Origin: Rhodopirellula europaea 6C
GTDB taxonomy: Bacteria > Planctomycetota > Planctomycetia > Pirellulales > Pirellulaceae
Reading direction: 5' to 3'
Assembly: GCF_000338295.1 (NCBI RefSeq)
Contig: NZ_ANMO01000117.1
Location: forward strand, 20,851 to 84,850
DNA length: 64,000 nt
Under the pieces are notes generated by a model. It did no database searches. It was not told the DNA's origin and was given only the letters and a program-made list of their open reading frames with translations. Of the stretch, positions 18,923 to 28,955 are shown piece by piece; position 1 is the first letter of the stretch, and each line of letters opens with the position of its first letter. The translations under genes and the position numbers were made by a program.

Positions 18923-20302
18923 CTACTTTGATCCAACGGCAAATTGATAGGTTGCCAGAACGGGATCATCCAACCCGAGGTATTCCCCAACGGTGGTGGT
19001 CTTGGTTTGCGGTAGATCGCAGGTCAGGAAGAAGTCGGTAGGCGAATTGCTGCCGAAGATAAATCGTTCGCCCAATTCTTCCATCCCGTCCGTGAATTTC
19101 TTGATGTCCGGTGAAGGCACGGTTCCTTCCACGACGTTTTCGCGAACGAGATCGCACCACAGCAAGCTGTTGGGATGTTGCAACAAAGAAGCCATGTCGC
19201 GGAGGATTTGCCGATTCTCCTCGCGGGTAAAATACATCGAACAACCCTCGAAGACGACGGCGGTCGGACGTTTGGGATCAAATTGTGGGTTCTGGAGCAA
19301 GAGTTGCGAGATCTTGTCGACTTTGAAGTCAGCCGACATCGAATGCCGCCTCACACCTGCATCGGGTTTCATCTCCGCGATGACTCGGTCACGTTCCTCG
19401 AGCATCTCCGGCAGATCCAATTCGAAGAACGTGGGGCGTCCCAGCTCTTCATTCATGCGGAACGGGCGCATGTCCAAGCCAACGCCAAGGATGACCACCT
19501 GTTCGATGTTCTCAACGCTTCGAAGCGTTTCATCGATGTGCCGAGTGCGTGCGAGGACCATGTCCTTCAATTGCGGCAGCACTCCGTTGAGCCGGTTGGC
19601 GAGCAATTCGCCGTGAGGACCGGCGGCCTGCCGTTCGTGACTTTGATCCACTCGAATGTTCTTGCTCTCCGATGACGCGCGAAGGCCAGCGATCATTCGA
19701 GCGGAGGCTTTTAGCTTTTGTTTGAAGATCGGTGAGATACGAGGGTTGGACTTGGTCGGTTTCAATTGAATAGATGGTTGTGCGAAATATCTCATGTCTG
19801 CTTCCGCGACCAGTTCACCATTCGAGGTGAAGACGACCGGCAGAGTGACGAGAACGCGTTTTCCACTGAAGTAGCGCTGTTGGACCGTCCGGGCAATGTT
19901 CGCCGGGATATCGCACGTTGCCTTCAGGTGACCCGTGCTCGGGTTGCGATACTTCACATCCATTGCGGCCAACCACAAAGACGCCGATTCCTCGTCGCTG
20001 CATCGATGGATACCGGCCAATGGTACTCCACGCAAAAGTGTTGTCAGTGCAAGACCGCCGGTGTAATCCGCAGACAAAGAGATCAAAGCGGCTTGGTGTG
20101 TTCCGTGTTGATTGGTGGATGCTTTTGTTAAAGGCAACACTGATTCACAGCCGCCTTCTGTCACGGATGTGACCTTCCACTGCACCGCTTTCAGAACTGG
20201 GATGGCGCTGTGCAAGAGTTCCGTCATCAACTCAGGATTCACTCGTTGCTCATAATCTTCTTCCCAGCTAACCGCTGGCTTTCCATCCACTGATGTAAGC
20301 AT
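18923..20302 (-). CDS. Hotdog-fold domain fused to a LCMT-type SAM-dependent methyltransferase
   Basis: 459 residues. Residues about 20-185 resemble the DUF4442/YiiD-C hotdog (thioesterase-like) fold: a segment with NQHGTHQAALISLSADYTGG corresponds to the family's HxGxLxxLxE-like line, followed by DVKYRNPSTGHLKATCDI. Residues about 225-459 are a leucine carboxyl methyltransferase/TIGR00027-type methyltransferase: R-TRHIDETL, VVILGVGLDMRPFRM (SAM-binding), FFELDLPEMLEERDRVI and VVFEGCSMYFTREENRQIL. Such methyltransferases act on carboxyl groups of small molecules or lipids, and a fused hotdog domain suggests an acyl-type substrate. Divergent from the giant hybrid kinase at 20677. Confidence 0.8.
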   Translation of the reverse strand: MLTSVDGKPAVSWEEDYEQRVNPELMTELLHSAIPVLKAVQWKVTSVTEGGCESVLPLTKASTNQHGTHQAALISLSADYTGGLALTTLLRGVPLAGIHRCSDEESASLWLAAMDVKYRNPSTGHLKATCDIPANIARTVQQRYFSGKRVLVTLPVVFTSNGELVAEADMRYFAQPSIQLKPTKSNPRISPIFKQKLKASARMIAGLRASSESKNIRVDQSHERQAAGPHGELLANRLNGVLPQLKDMVLARTRHIDETLRSVENIEQVVILGVGLDMRPFRMNEELGRPTFFELDLPEMLEERDRVIAEMKPDAGVRRHSMSADFKVDKISQLLLQNPQFDPKRPTAVVFEGCSMYFTREENRQILRDMASLLQHPNSLLWCDLVRENVVEGTVPSPDIKKFTDGMEELGERFIFGSNSPTDFFLTCDLPQTKTTTVGEYLGLDDPVLATYQFAVGSK

Positions 20303-20676
20303 GTTCTCTCCAAGTGAGCCTACTAGAGCAGCAAGAACGCGTGTTCACCCAAGAACACTGAATCCAATCACCTTGAAAGAATCGGGAACTTTGCCAAACG
20401 TTCTTTTGGGTTGGCTCGCATCCACATCGCCTCGTGACGAGATGGTTATACCAATGGTACGGACACTATTGAGACTTTTTGCGAAGTCAAGTCGAATATT
20501 CTGCTCATTTCATTGGTTCGCTAAGAGTAGCACGGATCTGCGCGGTACTGTTGCACAGGCAAAGTCTAGCCATTGCGTAAGGACGTTGGATTGCCCAAAG
20601 AAGCCCAGTGACCAAGGCCCCGAGGTCATGATCGCTTCATCGCAGCAACGCTCTCAACTATCCTATCGAGGCGAAT
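20303..20676. promoter_or_regulatory. Divergent intergenic region, methyltransferase fusion / hybrid kinase
   Basis: The 374-nt gap must carry promoters for both divergent genes. A small palindrome TACCAATGGTA lies near 20451-20461. A frame runs through the region on the plus strand (20301-20705), but it overlaps the starts of both genes and has no family features, so I do not call it. Confidence 0.35.
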
Positions 20677-23600
20677 GTGAGTTCTCTTCCACCGAACCTA
20701 CCTAGTGCAGCAAACACCGAGCGGTACAACGTCCAAAAGAAGTTGTCCAATGCTTCTGTTGTTTCCTGCTTCTCCGCAATCGACACGACAACGGGTGGAA
20801 AGGTTATCCTCCGCGAGGTCCCAAAAGTCTTCTTTCAAGAACGCGGTTTTCATCGCTTCAAAACGGAATCGCGACTCACCTCAGGTATTCACTGCGAAAC
20901 TTATTCGCGGCCCATCGACTTCATGGTCGGCGAAACTCATTTGCGAGTTGTCTACCCATTCGTGGAAGGTGTCAGTCTAGCGAGACGGTTCCGAGAACGT
21001 CCGCTGACAGCATCCGAAGCAATGTATCTCGCGAAGGATTTGCTCGAAGCGCTCGAGCAAATACATCGGATTGGATGCATCCATCGGGATATACGCCCAT
21101 CCAATATCATTGTGCGTGACGACGCACGTTCGGTTCTATGTGGTTACGTCCCGCTGTGGTGCCCGGAACTGTTTGGGAAAGACGACTTGTTGGCTCGCGA
21201 GTGCGCGACTTACACGTCGCCGGAATTGTCCGGAATCATCGATCACGATATCAGTGAAACCTCGGATCTCTATTCAGTAGGGCACGTTCTGTATGCTGCT
21301 TTGACCGGGGCCCCGGCTTTTGCCGGCGACGTCAGCGAAATTTTGTACCGGCACATGACCGCGGATCCGGACAGCGGGTGCTACCCAGACGAGACACCAT
21401 CGGTCGTCATCGCACTGGTAGAAAAACTCATTCGGAAAGAACCACGCGATCGTTATCAAAGTGCGTCCGCTGTCCTTGATGACGTGAAGACGATTCTTCA
21501 TCAATTGGAGATGGGTGGCGTGGCAGATGACTTCGTCATCGGGAACACTGACAAGCGGACTGTACTAATTGACCCTGCCTTCGTGGGGAGAGAAGAGCAC
21601 GTCCGGACGCTTGAGAAGTCGTTGGACAATGTCCTGGATGGACGCTCCGAACGCGTGTTGCTGCGAAGCGAATCGGGCATGGGGAAGACCCGATTGCTAA
21701 ACGAAGTCTCGCGATTGGCTTCGCGCAAGCGATTCTTGGTTCTGCGTGGACGATCGCTGCCGGATGCAAACCAGCAGCCTTCGGCAATTTGGTTGCAAGC
21801 GATGGATCAGTTAGTCAAACAGTTGACCAACGACCACGACATGCTGGAACGGACCCGCGAAAGAATGGAGCCGTATCGTCAGGAAGTCACGACTGCTATG
21901 CCGGCATTGGCGAAGGCCTTTGGGTGGGGGAACGCAAAGCTTTCAGGACCGGATGAATTCGGGCAAGGACGAGTGGTATCCGCGTACCGAACCCTGTTCA
22001 CGGAATTGGGGACACCTGAAACGAGCGTGATGATTACGCTCGATGATTGTCAGTGGATGGACGATCAATCCTTTCGCATTCTCCAAGCCATTTGTGAATG
22101 CCCCGCCCGACACATCTTTCTTTTCGCGGTGACCCGGCCCGACGAAGGATTGTGCAATCGACTCAACGACGATCTGAGTTTTCCTATCAAACTCGAACTC
22201 GGACCGCTTACCGATCAAGCGGTTCAGCAACTTGCCGAATCGATGGCAGGACGTTTGCCGACCGAAGCGATCGAGGTGGTTCAGCGTTTTGCCGGTGGAA
22301 GTCCCTTTATGGCATCCGCGATTGTGCGCGGGTTAGTCGAGTCCAGTGCGCTTCGTCCATCTGACACGTGTTGGGTGATTGATGATGCAAAATTGTCGAG
22401 TTTCCACGCCGCTGATGACGCCAGCGAGATCTTGGTTGATCGTCTGACACGACTTCCCGCTGAAACTCGCGAGTTGTTGACCGCCGCGGCGGTGATCGGT
22501 CGAGACTTCAATTTGGAAGTTGCGGCCGAGTTGGTAGGGATCCGGCTCGCCGATGCGCACCGTGCTATTCATCCGGCTCGTGTTCAGCGACTGGTTTGGA
22601 GCCGGCCCGACCGTGTGCTTGCTTTCGTGCACGACAAAATCCGTGAATCAATTCTGGAGGAATTGACCGCCGAACGTATTCGGTCGATGCACGGTCAGAT
22701 CGGTCAGTACTACGTCGAAAACGAACCTCTCGAGTTTTTCAAGCTGGCCTATCACTTCGATGCCGCTGAGTTGCACGAACAGGCATTGCCATTCGCGTTG
22801 AGAGCCGCGGAAATTGCCAGAAACAGCTTCTCGCTCGTCAGTGCGGAAGAACAATTGCGGATTGCGACGCGCGCGATTTGTCACGCCGATCGATCCAAGC
22901 AACACCACATCGAAATGATGATGAGCGATGTGTTGATGCTGCAGGGCGAGTATGACAAGTCGGAAGCGTGGCTCGACCTGGCTTACGAAAGCGCCGAGAC
23001 GGGTACGGACAACGCTCGCGTGCTTCTGAAACGAGGCGAACTGCACTTCAAACGAGGGAGTAAAAACTTAGCGGTTGAGTGCTTTGAAGCGTCTTTGCGA
23101 CAACTGAACCAACCGGTTTGCAACAACCGGCTTTCTTTGATGGCACGTATTGCGCTGGAGGGGGCTCGTCAGATTCGCAACTCTGTGCTGCCCTGCTTCA
23201 TCGGACGCCAATGCGGTCAGCCGTCCGAAGAAGAACAAATGTCGCTGTCGTTGTACAGCCAAATCGCGCATGCCTATTGGTACACGCGTGACAAATACTA
23301 CACCCTGTGGGCTCACTTGCGTTCCATGAACGCTGCGGAACGCTTTCAGCCAACTCGATATATGGCGCAATCGTATTCCGAGCACGCGCCGGTGATGACG
23401 TTGCTGCGATGGGAGAAACGCGGTGTCGAATACGCGCGACGGTCGCTCGAGATCCGCAAGGCATTCAGTGACGTTTGGGGACAGGGCCAAACTCGCAACT
23501 TCCTCAGCATTTTGTTGCTGTCGTTTTCACGATACGAACAGTGTGTGGAACAGGCCGGCCAAGCAGTGAAAATGCTCGAGCGGACAGGTGACTACTGGGA

Positions 23601-26600
23601 AGTGCACATCGCTCGCTATCAGCTTGCGGCATCGCTCTATCGACTGGGGCGGCACAAAGAGGCGCTTGAGCAATCACGCATCAACTTTGAATCCGCGATC
23701 AAACGAGGCGACTATCAAGCGACGGGCAATATCATTGACGTGTGGGCTCGTTCGACCAACGGAGACATTCCTGAAGAGATCATCGAGAACGAATTGGCCC
23801 GAGACTTGGCTGATTCCCAAAGAATGAGCCAGGTACTACTGGCGAAGGGCGTTCGCGAATTCTATCAGGAAGATTTTGCTGAAGCGGTTGAGTCGTTCTC
23901 AAGAGCGATCTCCGTCGCGGAAGACACGCGTGTCTCCAACACCTACGTCAGTCCCGCTTACCCGTGGCTCTGCTCCGCAATGCGGCGACAGTTGGAAACC
24001 TCGGTACCGCGAAGCACTCGGCGTCGTCGGAAATCGGTTTGCGAGTTGGGACGTGCCACGAAGAAGGCCCTCAAAGTTAGCAAACAGTTCACCAACGAAG
24101 TCCCTCACGCGTATCGCGAACGCGGTGCGTATCTGGCCTTGGCCGGAAAACTTCGTGCGTCTCAGGCTTGCTTCCAGAAGAGCTTGCAGGTTGCGGAGGC
24201 TCAAGGAGCGGTTGTCGCTCACGCGAAAACGATCATCTTGTTCGCCGAATACGCAGCCGAGTTCGGTTGGCCGATCGATAGCGATGCAATCGAAGAAGCC
24301 CGTGGGACATTGTCGCAATTGGAATGCAGCGACTACGACGTCAACGAAGGCGGATCGCTTTCGTTGGTCAATCGATTCGACTCGTTGCTAGCCTCTGGCA
24401 GACGAATCGCGACAAGTGTTCTGCCGGAGCAGATCTATCAAGAGGTTCGTCGTGCGGCGACGAAAATTCTTCGCGGCGAGCAGGTCTTCCTGATCACCCG
24501 GACAGAGGATCAAAGATTACGTACCGTTCCGGCCGGCATGCCGTTTGATCCCGCGATTGTGAATGAAGTCGATCGGACTCGGCAAACCGTCGTTACCGAC
24601 GTGGAGAACGCCATTTCTGATGGAATTGCGACGACCAAACAAGGCACGTTCTTGTGCAGTCCGGTGGACGTCAATCATCAGACCATTTCGTACCTCTACG
24701 TCAGCAATGAACGGTTTAGCAATCTCTACGATGACGATGAAATCCGTATTGCCGACTATTTGACATCCGCGGCGGGAGCTGCGATGGAGAAGGCGAATAG
24801 TTTTCAACAGCTTCAAGATCTGAACCTGAACCTGGAGAAGAAGGTTCTCGAGCGGACAGAATCGGTTGTCCGGCACTCGAAAGAACTTGAATTGACTGCT
24901 CAGCAGTTGACCGCGACCAAAGAGAAGCTAGAAGTTGCGAAAACGGCGGCTGAAGAAGCTAACCATGCAAAAAGTGAATTTTTGGCCAGGATGAGCCATG
25001 AAATTCGCACGCCGATCACCGGCATCTTGGGATTCACCGAGTTGCTGTTGCGTGGTGTGGTCACCGACGACGCGGAACGCGAATCGCATTTGCAAACCAT
25101 TCACTCCAATGGCTTTCATTTGCTTCATCTGCTCAACGATATCTTGGATATTTCCAAGATCGAAGCGGACAAGATTGAGACCGAGCGGGTGCTGTGCAAT
25201 CCAAGCTGGATGGTCCAAGACGTCATCGCGTCGTTGCGTTCCAAAGCGATTGAAAAAGAGATTTCCCTTGAAATTCGCGTCGATAGTGATTTCCCCGAAG
25301 AGATTTACAGCGATCCGACGCGACTGCGCCAAATTCTCACGAACCTCACCAGCAATGCGATCAAGTTCACCAACCAAGGTGGCGTGACGATCGCGATCAG
25401 TGCCGTTGGTTCGGGTGACGCAGGCAGCAAGATGAAGATTGTCGTGGAAGACTCCGGAATCGGCATGACGAAGGAGCAGACCGCCTTCATCTTTGAACCA
25501 TTCAAGCAAGCGGATGTTTCAACCACGCGGGAATATGGTGGCACCGGATTGGGCCTTTCCATCAGCAAGCGTTTGGCGGAGGCGCTCGACGGAACGTTGG
25601 AAGTCGAAAGCAAGCGAGGTGTCGGAACGCAAATGATTTTGGACTTTAACATCGAGTGCTCGTCGGGTGTTCGAATGCTGAGTCCTGCTGAAGTTCTGTT
25701 GCCCAGCAATGGTGTCAAAGACAATCAGTTCGACGTGGTTGATTTGACGGGGGTCCGTGTGCTGGTGGTGGATGACTGTGAAACGAATCGACGTTTGTTG
25801 TCATTGTTGTTGCAAGACGCGGGAGCCGTAGTTGAAATTCGTTGCAATGGCCAAGACGCCGTCGATACACTGCGAAGCGATCCATCGATGGTCGACATCG
25901 TTCTCATGGACATGCAAATGCCGGTGATGGACGGATACACCGCGACGTCGGCATTGCGGTCGAAGGGGTACCAGACACCAATCGTTGCACTCACCGCGAA
26001 TGCGATGACCGGTGACGAAATACGTTGTCGCGAAGCGGGGTGCACGGACTACCAGACGAAACCGCTTGATCTCAACTCGCTGCTTCGGTGCGTGGCTCGA
26101 CATACAGATGGCAAGAAACACGACGCATTGACGGTTGCTGCCGGCGAAGAAGCATTAGCATTCAAAGAGGAAGCAATGCCATTGGTTGAAATGGATTCAC
26201 AGCCGCAAGTGGAAGGCGAACCGCTTTTTAAATCGAGTGGGGGTATCTCACCTGAACATCTGGAAGCCAAAGTTGGTTCGATCGAGGAACAAGAACCATT
26301 GGATGACGAAGATGATTCGAAGAAGGAAAAGATCTTCAATTACGATTGGCTGCATGAGTTTGCTTGCGACTTGATTGACCAACTCGACGAAACGTTGCCG
26401 AGCATCATCAACGCTTACGATCGCGGTGATTTGGAGCAAGTTGGCAAGCACTTGCATCGGATTCGTGGCTCCGGCGGAACAGTCGGTTTGCAGCAACTAT
26501 CCGAAATTGCTGCCCAAGGGGAATCAGCGATCGAGGTGTCCGAATGGGAAACGCTGCGAAATACACTAACTGAGTTGCAGAGCTTCGTCAGTGAAGCGCT

Positions 26601-26673
26601 CCAGGAAAAGAATGCGTCTTCGGAAATTGCTTCAAACGATCCGGCCGACGCCTCCGCCGACATCGGTGGCTAG
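20677..26673 (+). CDS. Giant hybrid histidine kinase: pseudokinase-AAA-TPR-GAF-HisKA-HATPase-REC-Hpt
   Basis: 1998 residues, cytoplasmic. Residues about 15-275 are a Ser/Thr-kinase fold with HRDIRPSN (D138), but the ATP-anchoring Lys is Arg46 (VILR) and the DFG triad is Cys155-Gly-Tyr, so it is probably inactive. About 300-560 is an AAA-type ATPase ([23 protein letters not shown]). About 690-1210 is helical TPR-like. A GAF-like domain (about 1250-1385) and coiled coil precede HisKA (phospho-His H1441, [11 protein letters not shown]) and HATPase ([21 protein letters not shown]). A receiver follows (D1745, VLMDMQMP), then an Hpt domain (H1927, HRIRGSGG). The layout implies intramolecular phosphorelay H1441-D1745-H1927. 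The signal and final regulator are unknown. Confidence 0.93.
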   Translation: MSSLPPNLPSAANTERYNVQKKLSNASVVSCFSAIDTTTGGKVILREVPKVFFQERGFHRFKTESRLTSGIHCETYSRPIDFMVGETHLRVVYPFVEGVSLARRFRERPLTASEAMYLAKDLLEALEQIHRIGCIHRDIRPSNIIVRDDARSVLCGYVPLWCPELFGKDDLLARECATYTSPELSGIIDHDISETSDLYSVGHVLYAALTGAPAFAGDVSEILYRHMTADPDSGCYPDETPSVVIALVEKLIRKEPRDRYQSASAVLDDVKTILHQLEMGGVADDFVIGNTDKRTVLIDPAFVGREEHVRTLEKSLDNVLDGRSERVLLRSESGMGKTRLLNEVSRLASRKRFLVLRGRSLPDANQQPSAIWLQAMDQLVKQLTNDHDMLERTRERMEPYRQEVTTAMPALAKAFGWGNAKLSGPDEFGQGRVVSAYRTLFTELGTPETSVMITLDDCQWMDDQSFRILQAICECPARHIFLFAVTRPDEGLCNRLNDDLSFPIKLELGPLTDQAVQQLAESMAGRLPTEAIEVVQRFAGGSPFMASAIVRGLVESSALRPSDTCWVIDDAKLSSFHAADDASEILVDRLTRLPAETRELLTAAAVIGRDFNLEVAAELVGIRLADAHRAIHPARVQRLVWSRPDRVLAFVHDKIRESILEELTAERIRSMHGQIGQYYVENEPLEFFKLAYHFDAAELHEQALPFALRAAEIARNSFSLVSAEEQLRIATRAICHADRSKQHHIEMMMSDVLMLQGEYDKSEAWLDLAYESAETGTDNARVLLKRGELHFKRGSKNLAVECFEASLRQLNQPVCNNRLSLMARIALEGARQIRNSVLPCFIGRQCGQPSEEEQMSLSLYSQIAHAYWYTRDKYYTLWAHLRSMNAAERFQPTRYMAQSYSEHAPVMTLLRWEKRGVEYARRSLEIRKAFSDVWGQGQTRNFLSILLLSFSRYEQCVEQAGQAVKMLERTGDYWEVHIARYQLAASLYRLGRHKEALEQSRINFESAIKRGDYQATGNIIDVWARSTNGDIPEEIIENELARDLADSQRMSQVLLAKGVREFYQEDFAEAVESFSRAISVAEDTRVSNTYVSPAYPWLCSAMRRQLETSVPRSTRRRRKSVCELGRATKKALKVSKQFTNEVPHAYRERGAYLALAGKLRASQACFQKSLQVAEAQGAVVAHAKTIILFAEYAAEFGWPIDSDAIEEARGTLSQLECSDYDVNEGGSLSLVNRFDSLLASGRRIATSVLPEQIYQEVRRAATKILRGEQVFLITRTEDQRLRTVPAGMPFDPAIVNEVDRTRQTVVTDVENAISDGIATTKQGTFLCSPVDVNHQTISYLYVSNERFSNLYDDDEIRIADYLTSAAGAAMEKANSFQQLQDLNLNLEKKVLERTESVVRHSKELELTAQQLTATKEKLEVAKTAAEEANHAKSEFLARMSHEIRTPITGILGFTELLLRGVVTDDAERESHLQTIHSNGFHLLHLLNDILDISKIEADKIETERVLCNPSWMVQDVIASLRSKAIEKEISLEIRVDSDFPEEIYSDPTRLRQILTNLTSNAIKFTNQGGVTIAISAVGSGDAGSKMKIVVEDSGIGMTKEQTAFIFEPFKQADVSTTREYGGTGLGLSISKRLAEALDGTLEVESKRGVGTQMILDFNIECSSGVRMLSPAEVLLPSNGVKDNQFDVVDLTGVRVLVVDDCETNRRLLSLLLQDAGAVVEIRCNGQDAVDTLRSDPSMVDIVLMDMQMPVMDGYTATSALRSKGYQTPIVALTANAMTGDEIRCREAGCTDYQTKPLDLNSLLRCVARHTDGKKHDALTVAAGEEALAFKEEAMPLVEMDSQPQVEGEPLFKSSGGISPEHLEAKVGSIEEQEPLDDEDDSKKEKIFNYDWLHEFACDLIDQLDETLPSIINAYDRGDLEQVGKHLHRIRGSGGTVGLQQLSEIAAQGESAIEVSEWETLRNTLTELQSFVSEALQEKNASSEIASNDPADASADIGG

Positions 26674-26891
26674 TCCTGGATCGATACGTAGCGACAATCA
26701 CTGTTCAAAGTCTCGGCGATTGAGGTAGATTGTCTTGTTGATTTTGATATCGCAACCAATCAGGCATCGATCCCAGTTGTGTCACCTGGACGGACTTGCT
26801 TCTACTGCCAAATTTGTTCGCGAGTTCGTCGCAAGGTACGCCACCGGCGTGCATGCCTTGCCCACTTCCCGAGCCGAAGGCGGAATGAAAC

Positions 26892-28955
26892 GTGAGTGTG
26901 CTGAACGACCGATCATCGTCTGCGGTCGTGTGCGAGTCGACACAACGAACCTTGCAACGCTCGAGCGGCGGCAAGCTCAGCCTATGCTTCGCGATGATGG
27001 CACTTGCGGCATTGCTCGGATGCAACCGATCGAAGAACAACGTTGTCGAAACAGATGATTCACCGGTCGTTCAAGCTGACTCCACCGCTGATACCACGCG
27101 TCCAGGTGTCGATGACAACGACACGCGAGTGACTCTGACGGCTTCACAATTGAGGCCGGTGATCGAACTGGAAGAAGGTTTCGTTGCTTCGGGAACCTGC
27201 CTGCAATGTCACGCCGACGAACACCAATCGTGGCACGCGTCGTTTCATCGAACGATGACACAGGTTGTCAGCGTCGAGACAGCCCCGAATGCCATCGCGG
27301 ACGGCGATGTTGTCGTTCAAGGCAAACGATACCTGTTCGAGCAAAGTGGCAATTCGTTCTTTGTGACCTACTCGGATCCGTTTCGAGGTGGCATGACGAT
27401 GCGTCGTGAGCTGTTGATGATGACAGGCTCGCATCACATGCACGTGTTTTGGCACGAATCAGACCGTCACGGAACTCCAGCTCAACTCGATATCGTCTAT
27501 CTGATCGAAGAAGACCGTTGGATTCCCCGAGACTCGAGTTTTCTTCAGCCTCCGGATCATCATGCTGGGTTGGAGCTTGGAACCTGGAATCGGACATGCA
27601 GCCGGTGTCATTCAACGCACCCGCGAGAGCGTTTCAACGCTGATGCCCAGGATTGGAGCACTCGTGTTGCGGAGTTTGGGATCGCTTGCGAAGCCTGTCA
27701 CGGCGAAGGTCGCGGGCACGTGCTTCGACATGCCAATCCAGAGAACGATCCAGCGTTGAGTCAAGTTTTGACGGAGTCGGAGATTGACGCCGAGACGAAG
27801 TCGGATGATTTGATCGTGAATCCCGCGAAGCTTTCCAAGCAAGCATCAGCGGATGTTTGCGGCCAATGCCACAGCGTTTTCACGCCGGACTACGAAGTCG
27901 TCGCGTTGAAGGACTACGAGCAGAACGGCAACCCGTTCCGACCGGGAGATCTGTTGGACGATCTCGGGTTTTCGAAGGTCGTCCGAGCGTCAGCGGAGCA
28001 TCGAGAATCGGAGGCGTTTCAGCAGTGGTCCCAAATGGAAGACGTCGGCGGTGCATTCTGGGCAGATGGAATGCCTCGGATTGCTGGGCGAGAGTACAAC
28101 GGGTTGATCGAGTCGGCTTGTTTCCAGCACGGCGAGATGACTTGTTTGTCCTGCCACAAAATGCATCCGGCGACAGGGGACGACAAGGATGCAACGCCTC
28201 AATTGACTGAGTGGCGAAACGATCAGTTGGGCTCGGGCATGGCGGGTGATGACGCGTGCCTGCAGTGTCACTCGGAGATGGGCGATCAGATTGAGATGCA
28301 CACGCATCACGCGGCAGGATCTCATGGCAGTCGTTGCATGAATTGCCACATGCCTCACACCACCTATGGATTGCTCAAGACCATTCGCAGCCACCAGATT
28401 TCCAGTCCATCGATCGCAGAGAGCCGACTCACGGACCGCGCGAATGCGTGTTCCTTGTGTCACCTCGATCGCGGCTTTGATTGGGTGTCCGGACACTTGC
28501 ATGATTGGTATGGGCAGGAGATTCCAGAACGCACAAAATCCGAGTCCGATGTTGATTTGTCGACATCCGCGTTGCACTTGCTCAGCGGCGATGCGGCTCA
28601 GCGTGCGGTGCAGGTTGCAGCGATGGGATGGAAGCCGGCGCAGGAAGCATCAGGAACTGAGTGGATGGAACCCTATCTGCTTCTTGCGCTGAACGATCCT
28701 TACGACGCGATTCGCATTGTCGCGGAGAAGTCGTTGCGTACGCTTCCCAATCGTATTTCAAAACCAATGGATGCGATGGCACCTGTTGGGGAACGTATGG
28801 AGGCTTTCAATGATGCGATTGAAGCGATCGACGAGAGTTTGAAGATGGAACCTAGGCCTTCGGTTCTAATCAACGAAGAAGGGCGATTCGATTTTCTGCG
28901 AGCCAGAGAGTTCCTCGAACGTAGGAACCATCGTCCGATTCATTTGCGAGAATGA
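26892..28955 (+). CDS. Octahaem c-type cytochrome lipoprotein
   Basis: 687 residues from a GTG at 26892. A hydrophobic segment ends in the lipobox ALLGC (Cys44), so the protein should be membrane-anchored and exported. Eight CxxCH haem sites start at Cys103, 236, 266, 323, 418, 456, 482 and 520. Extra conserved histidines (SWHASFHRTM, HHMHVFWHESDRHG) are candidate distal ligands. After the last haem, about 570-640 looks like HEAT repeats. It probably carries electrons across the periplasm or to an external acceptor or donor. The start could also be a later Met in the signal. Its last 16 bases overlap the 3' end of the convergent UnbV gene. Confidence 0.88.
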   Translation: MSVLNDRSSSAVVCESTQRTLQRSSGGKLSLCFAMMALAALLGCNRSKNNVVETDDSPVVQADSTADTTRPGVDDNDTRVTLTASQLRPVIELEEGFVASGTCLQCHADEHQSWHASFHRTMTQVVSVETAPNAIADGDVVVQGKRYLFEQSGNSFFVTYSDPFRGGMTMRRELLMMTGSHHMHVFWHESDRHGTPAQLDIVYLIEEDRWIPRDSSFLQPPDHHAGLELGTWNRTCSRCHSTHPRERFNADAQDWSTRVAEFGIACEACHGEGRGHVLRHANPENDPALSQVLTESEIDAETKSDDLIVNPAKLSKQASADVCGQCHSVFTPDYEVVALKDYEQNGNPFRPGDLLDDLGFSKVVRASAEHRESEAFQQWSQMEDVGGAFWADGMPRIAGREYNGLIESACFQHGEMTCLSCHKMHPATGDDKDATPQLTEWRNDQLGSGMAGDDACLQCHSEMGDQIEMHTHHAAGSHGSRCMNCHMPHTTYGLLKTIRSHQISSPSIAESRLTDRANACSLCHLDRGFDWVSGHLHDWYGQEIPERTKSESDVDLSTSALHLLSGDAAQRAVQVAAMGWKPAQEASGTEWMEPYLLLALNDPYDAIRIVAEKSLRTLPNRISKPMDAMAPVGERMEAFNDAIEAIDESLKMEPRPSVLINEEGRFDFLRAREFLERRNHRPIHLRE

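Noticed and set aside
20301..20705. 134-codon plus-strand frame in the divergent region
   Set aside because: It spans both gene starts, has no family features and no ribosome binding site, and the region is needed for promoters.
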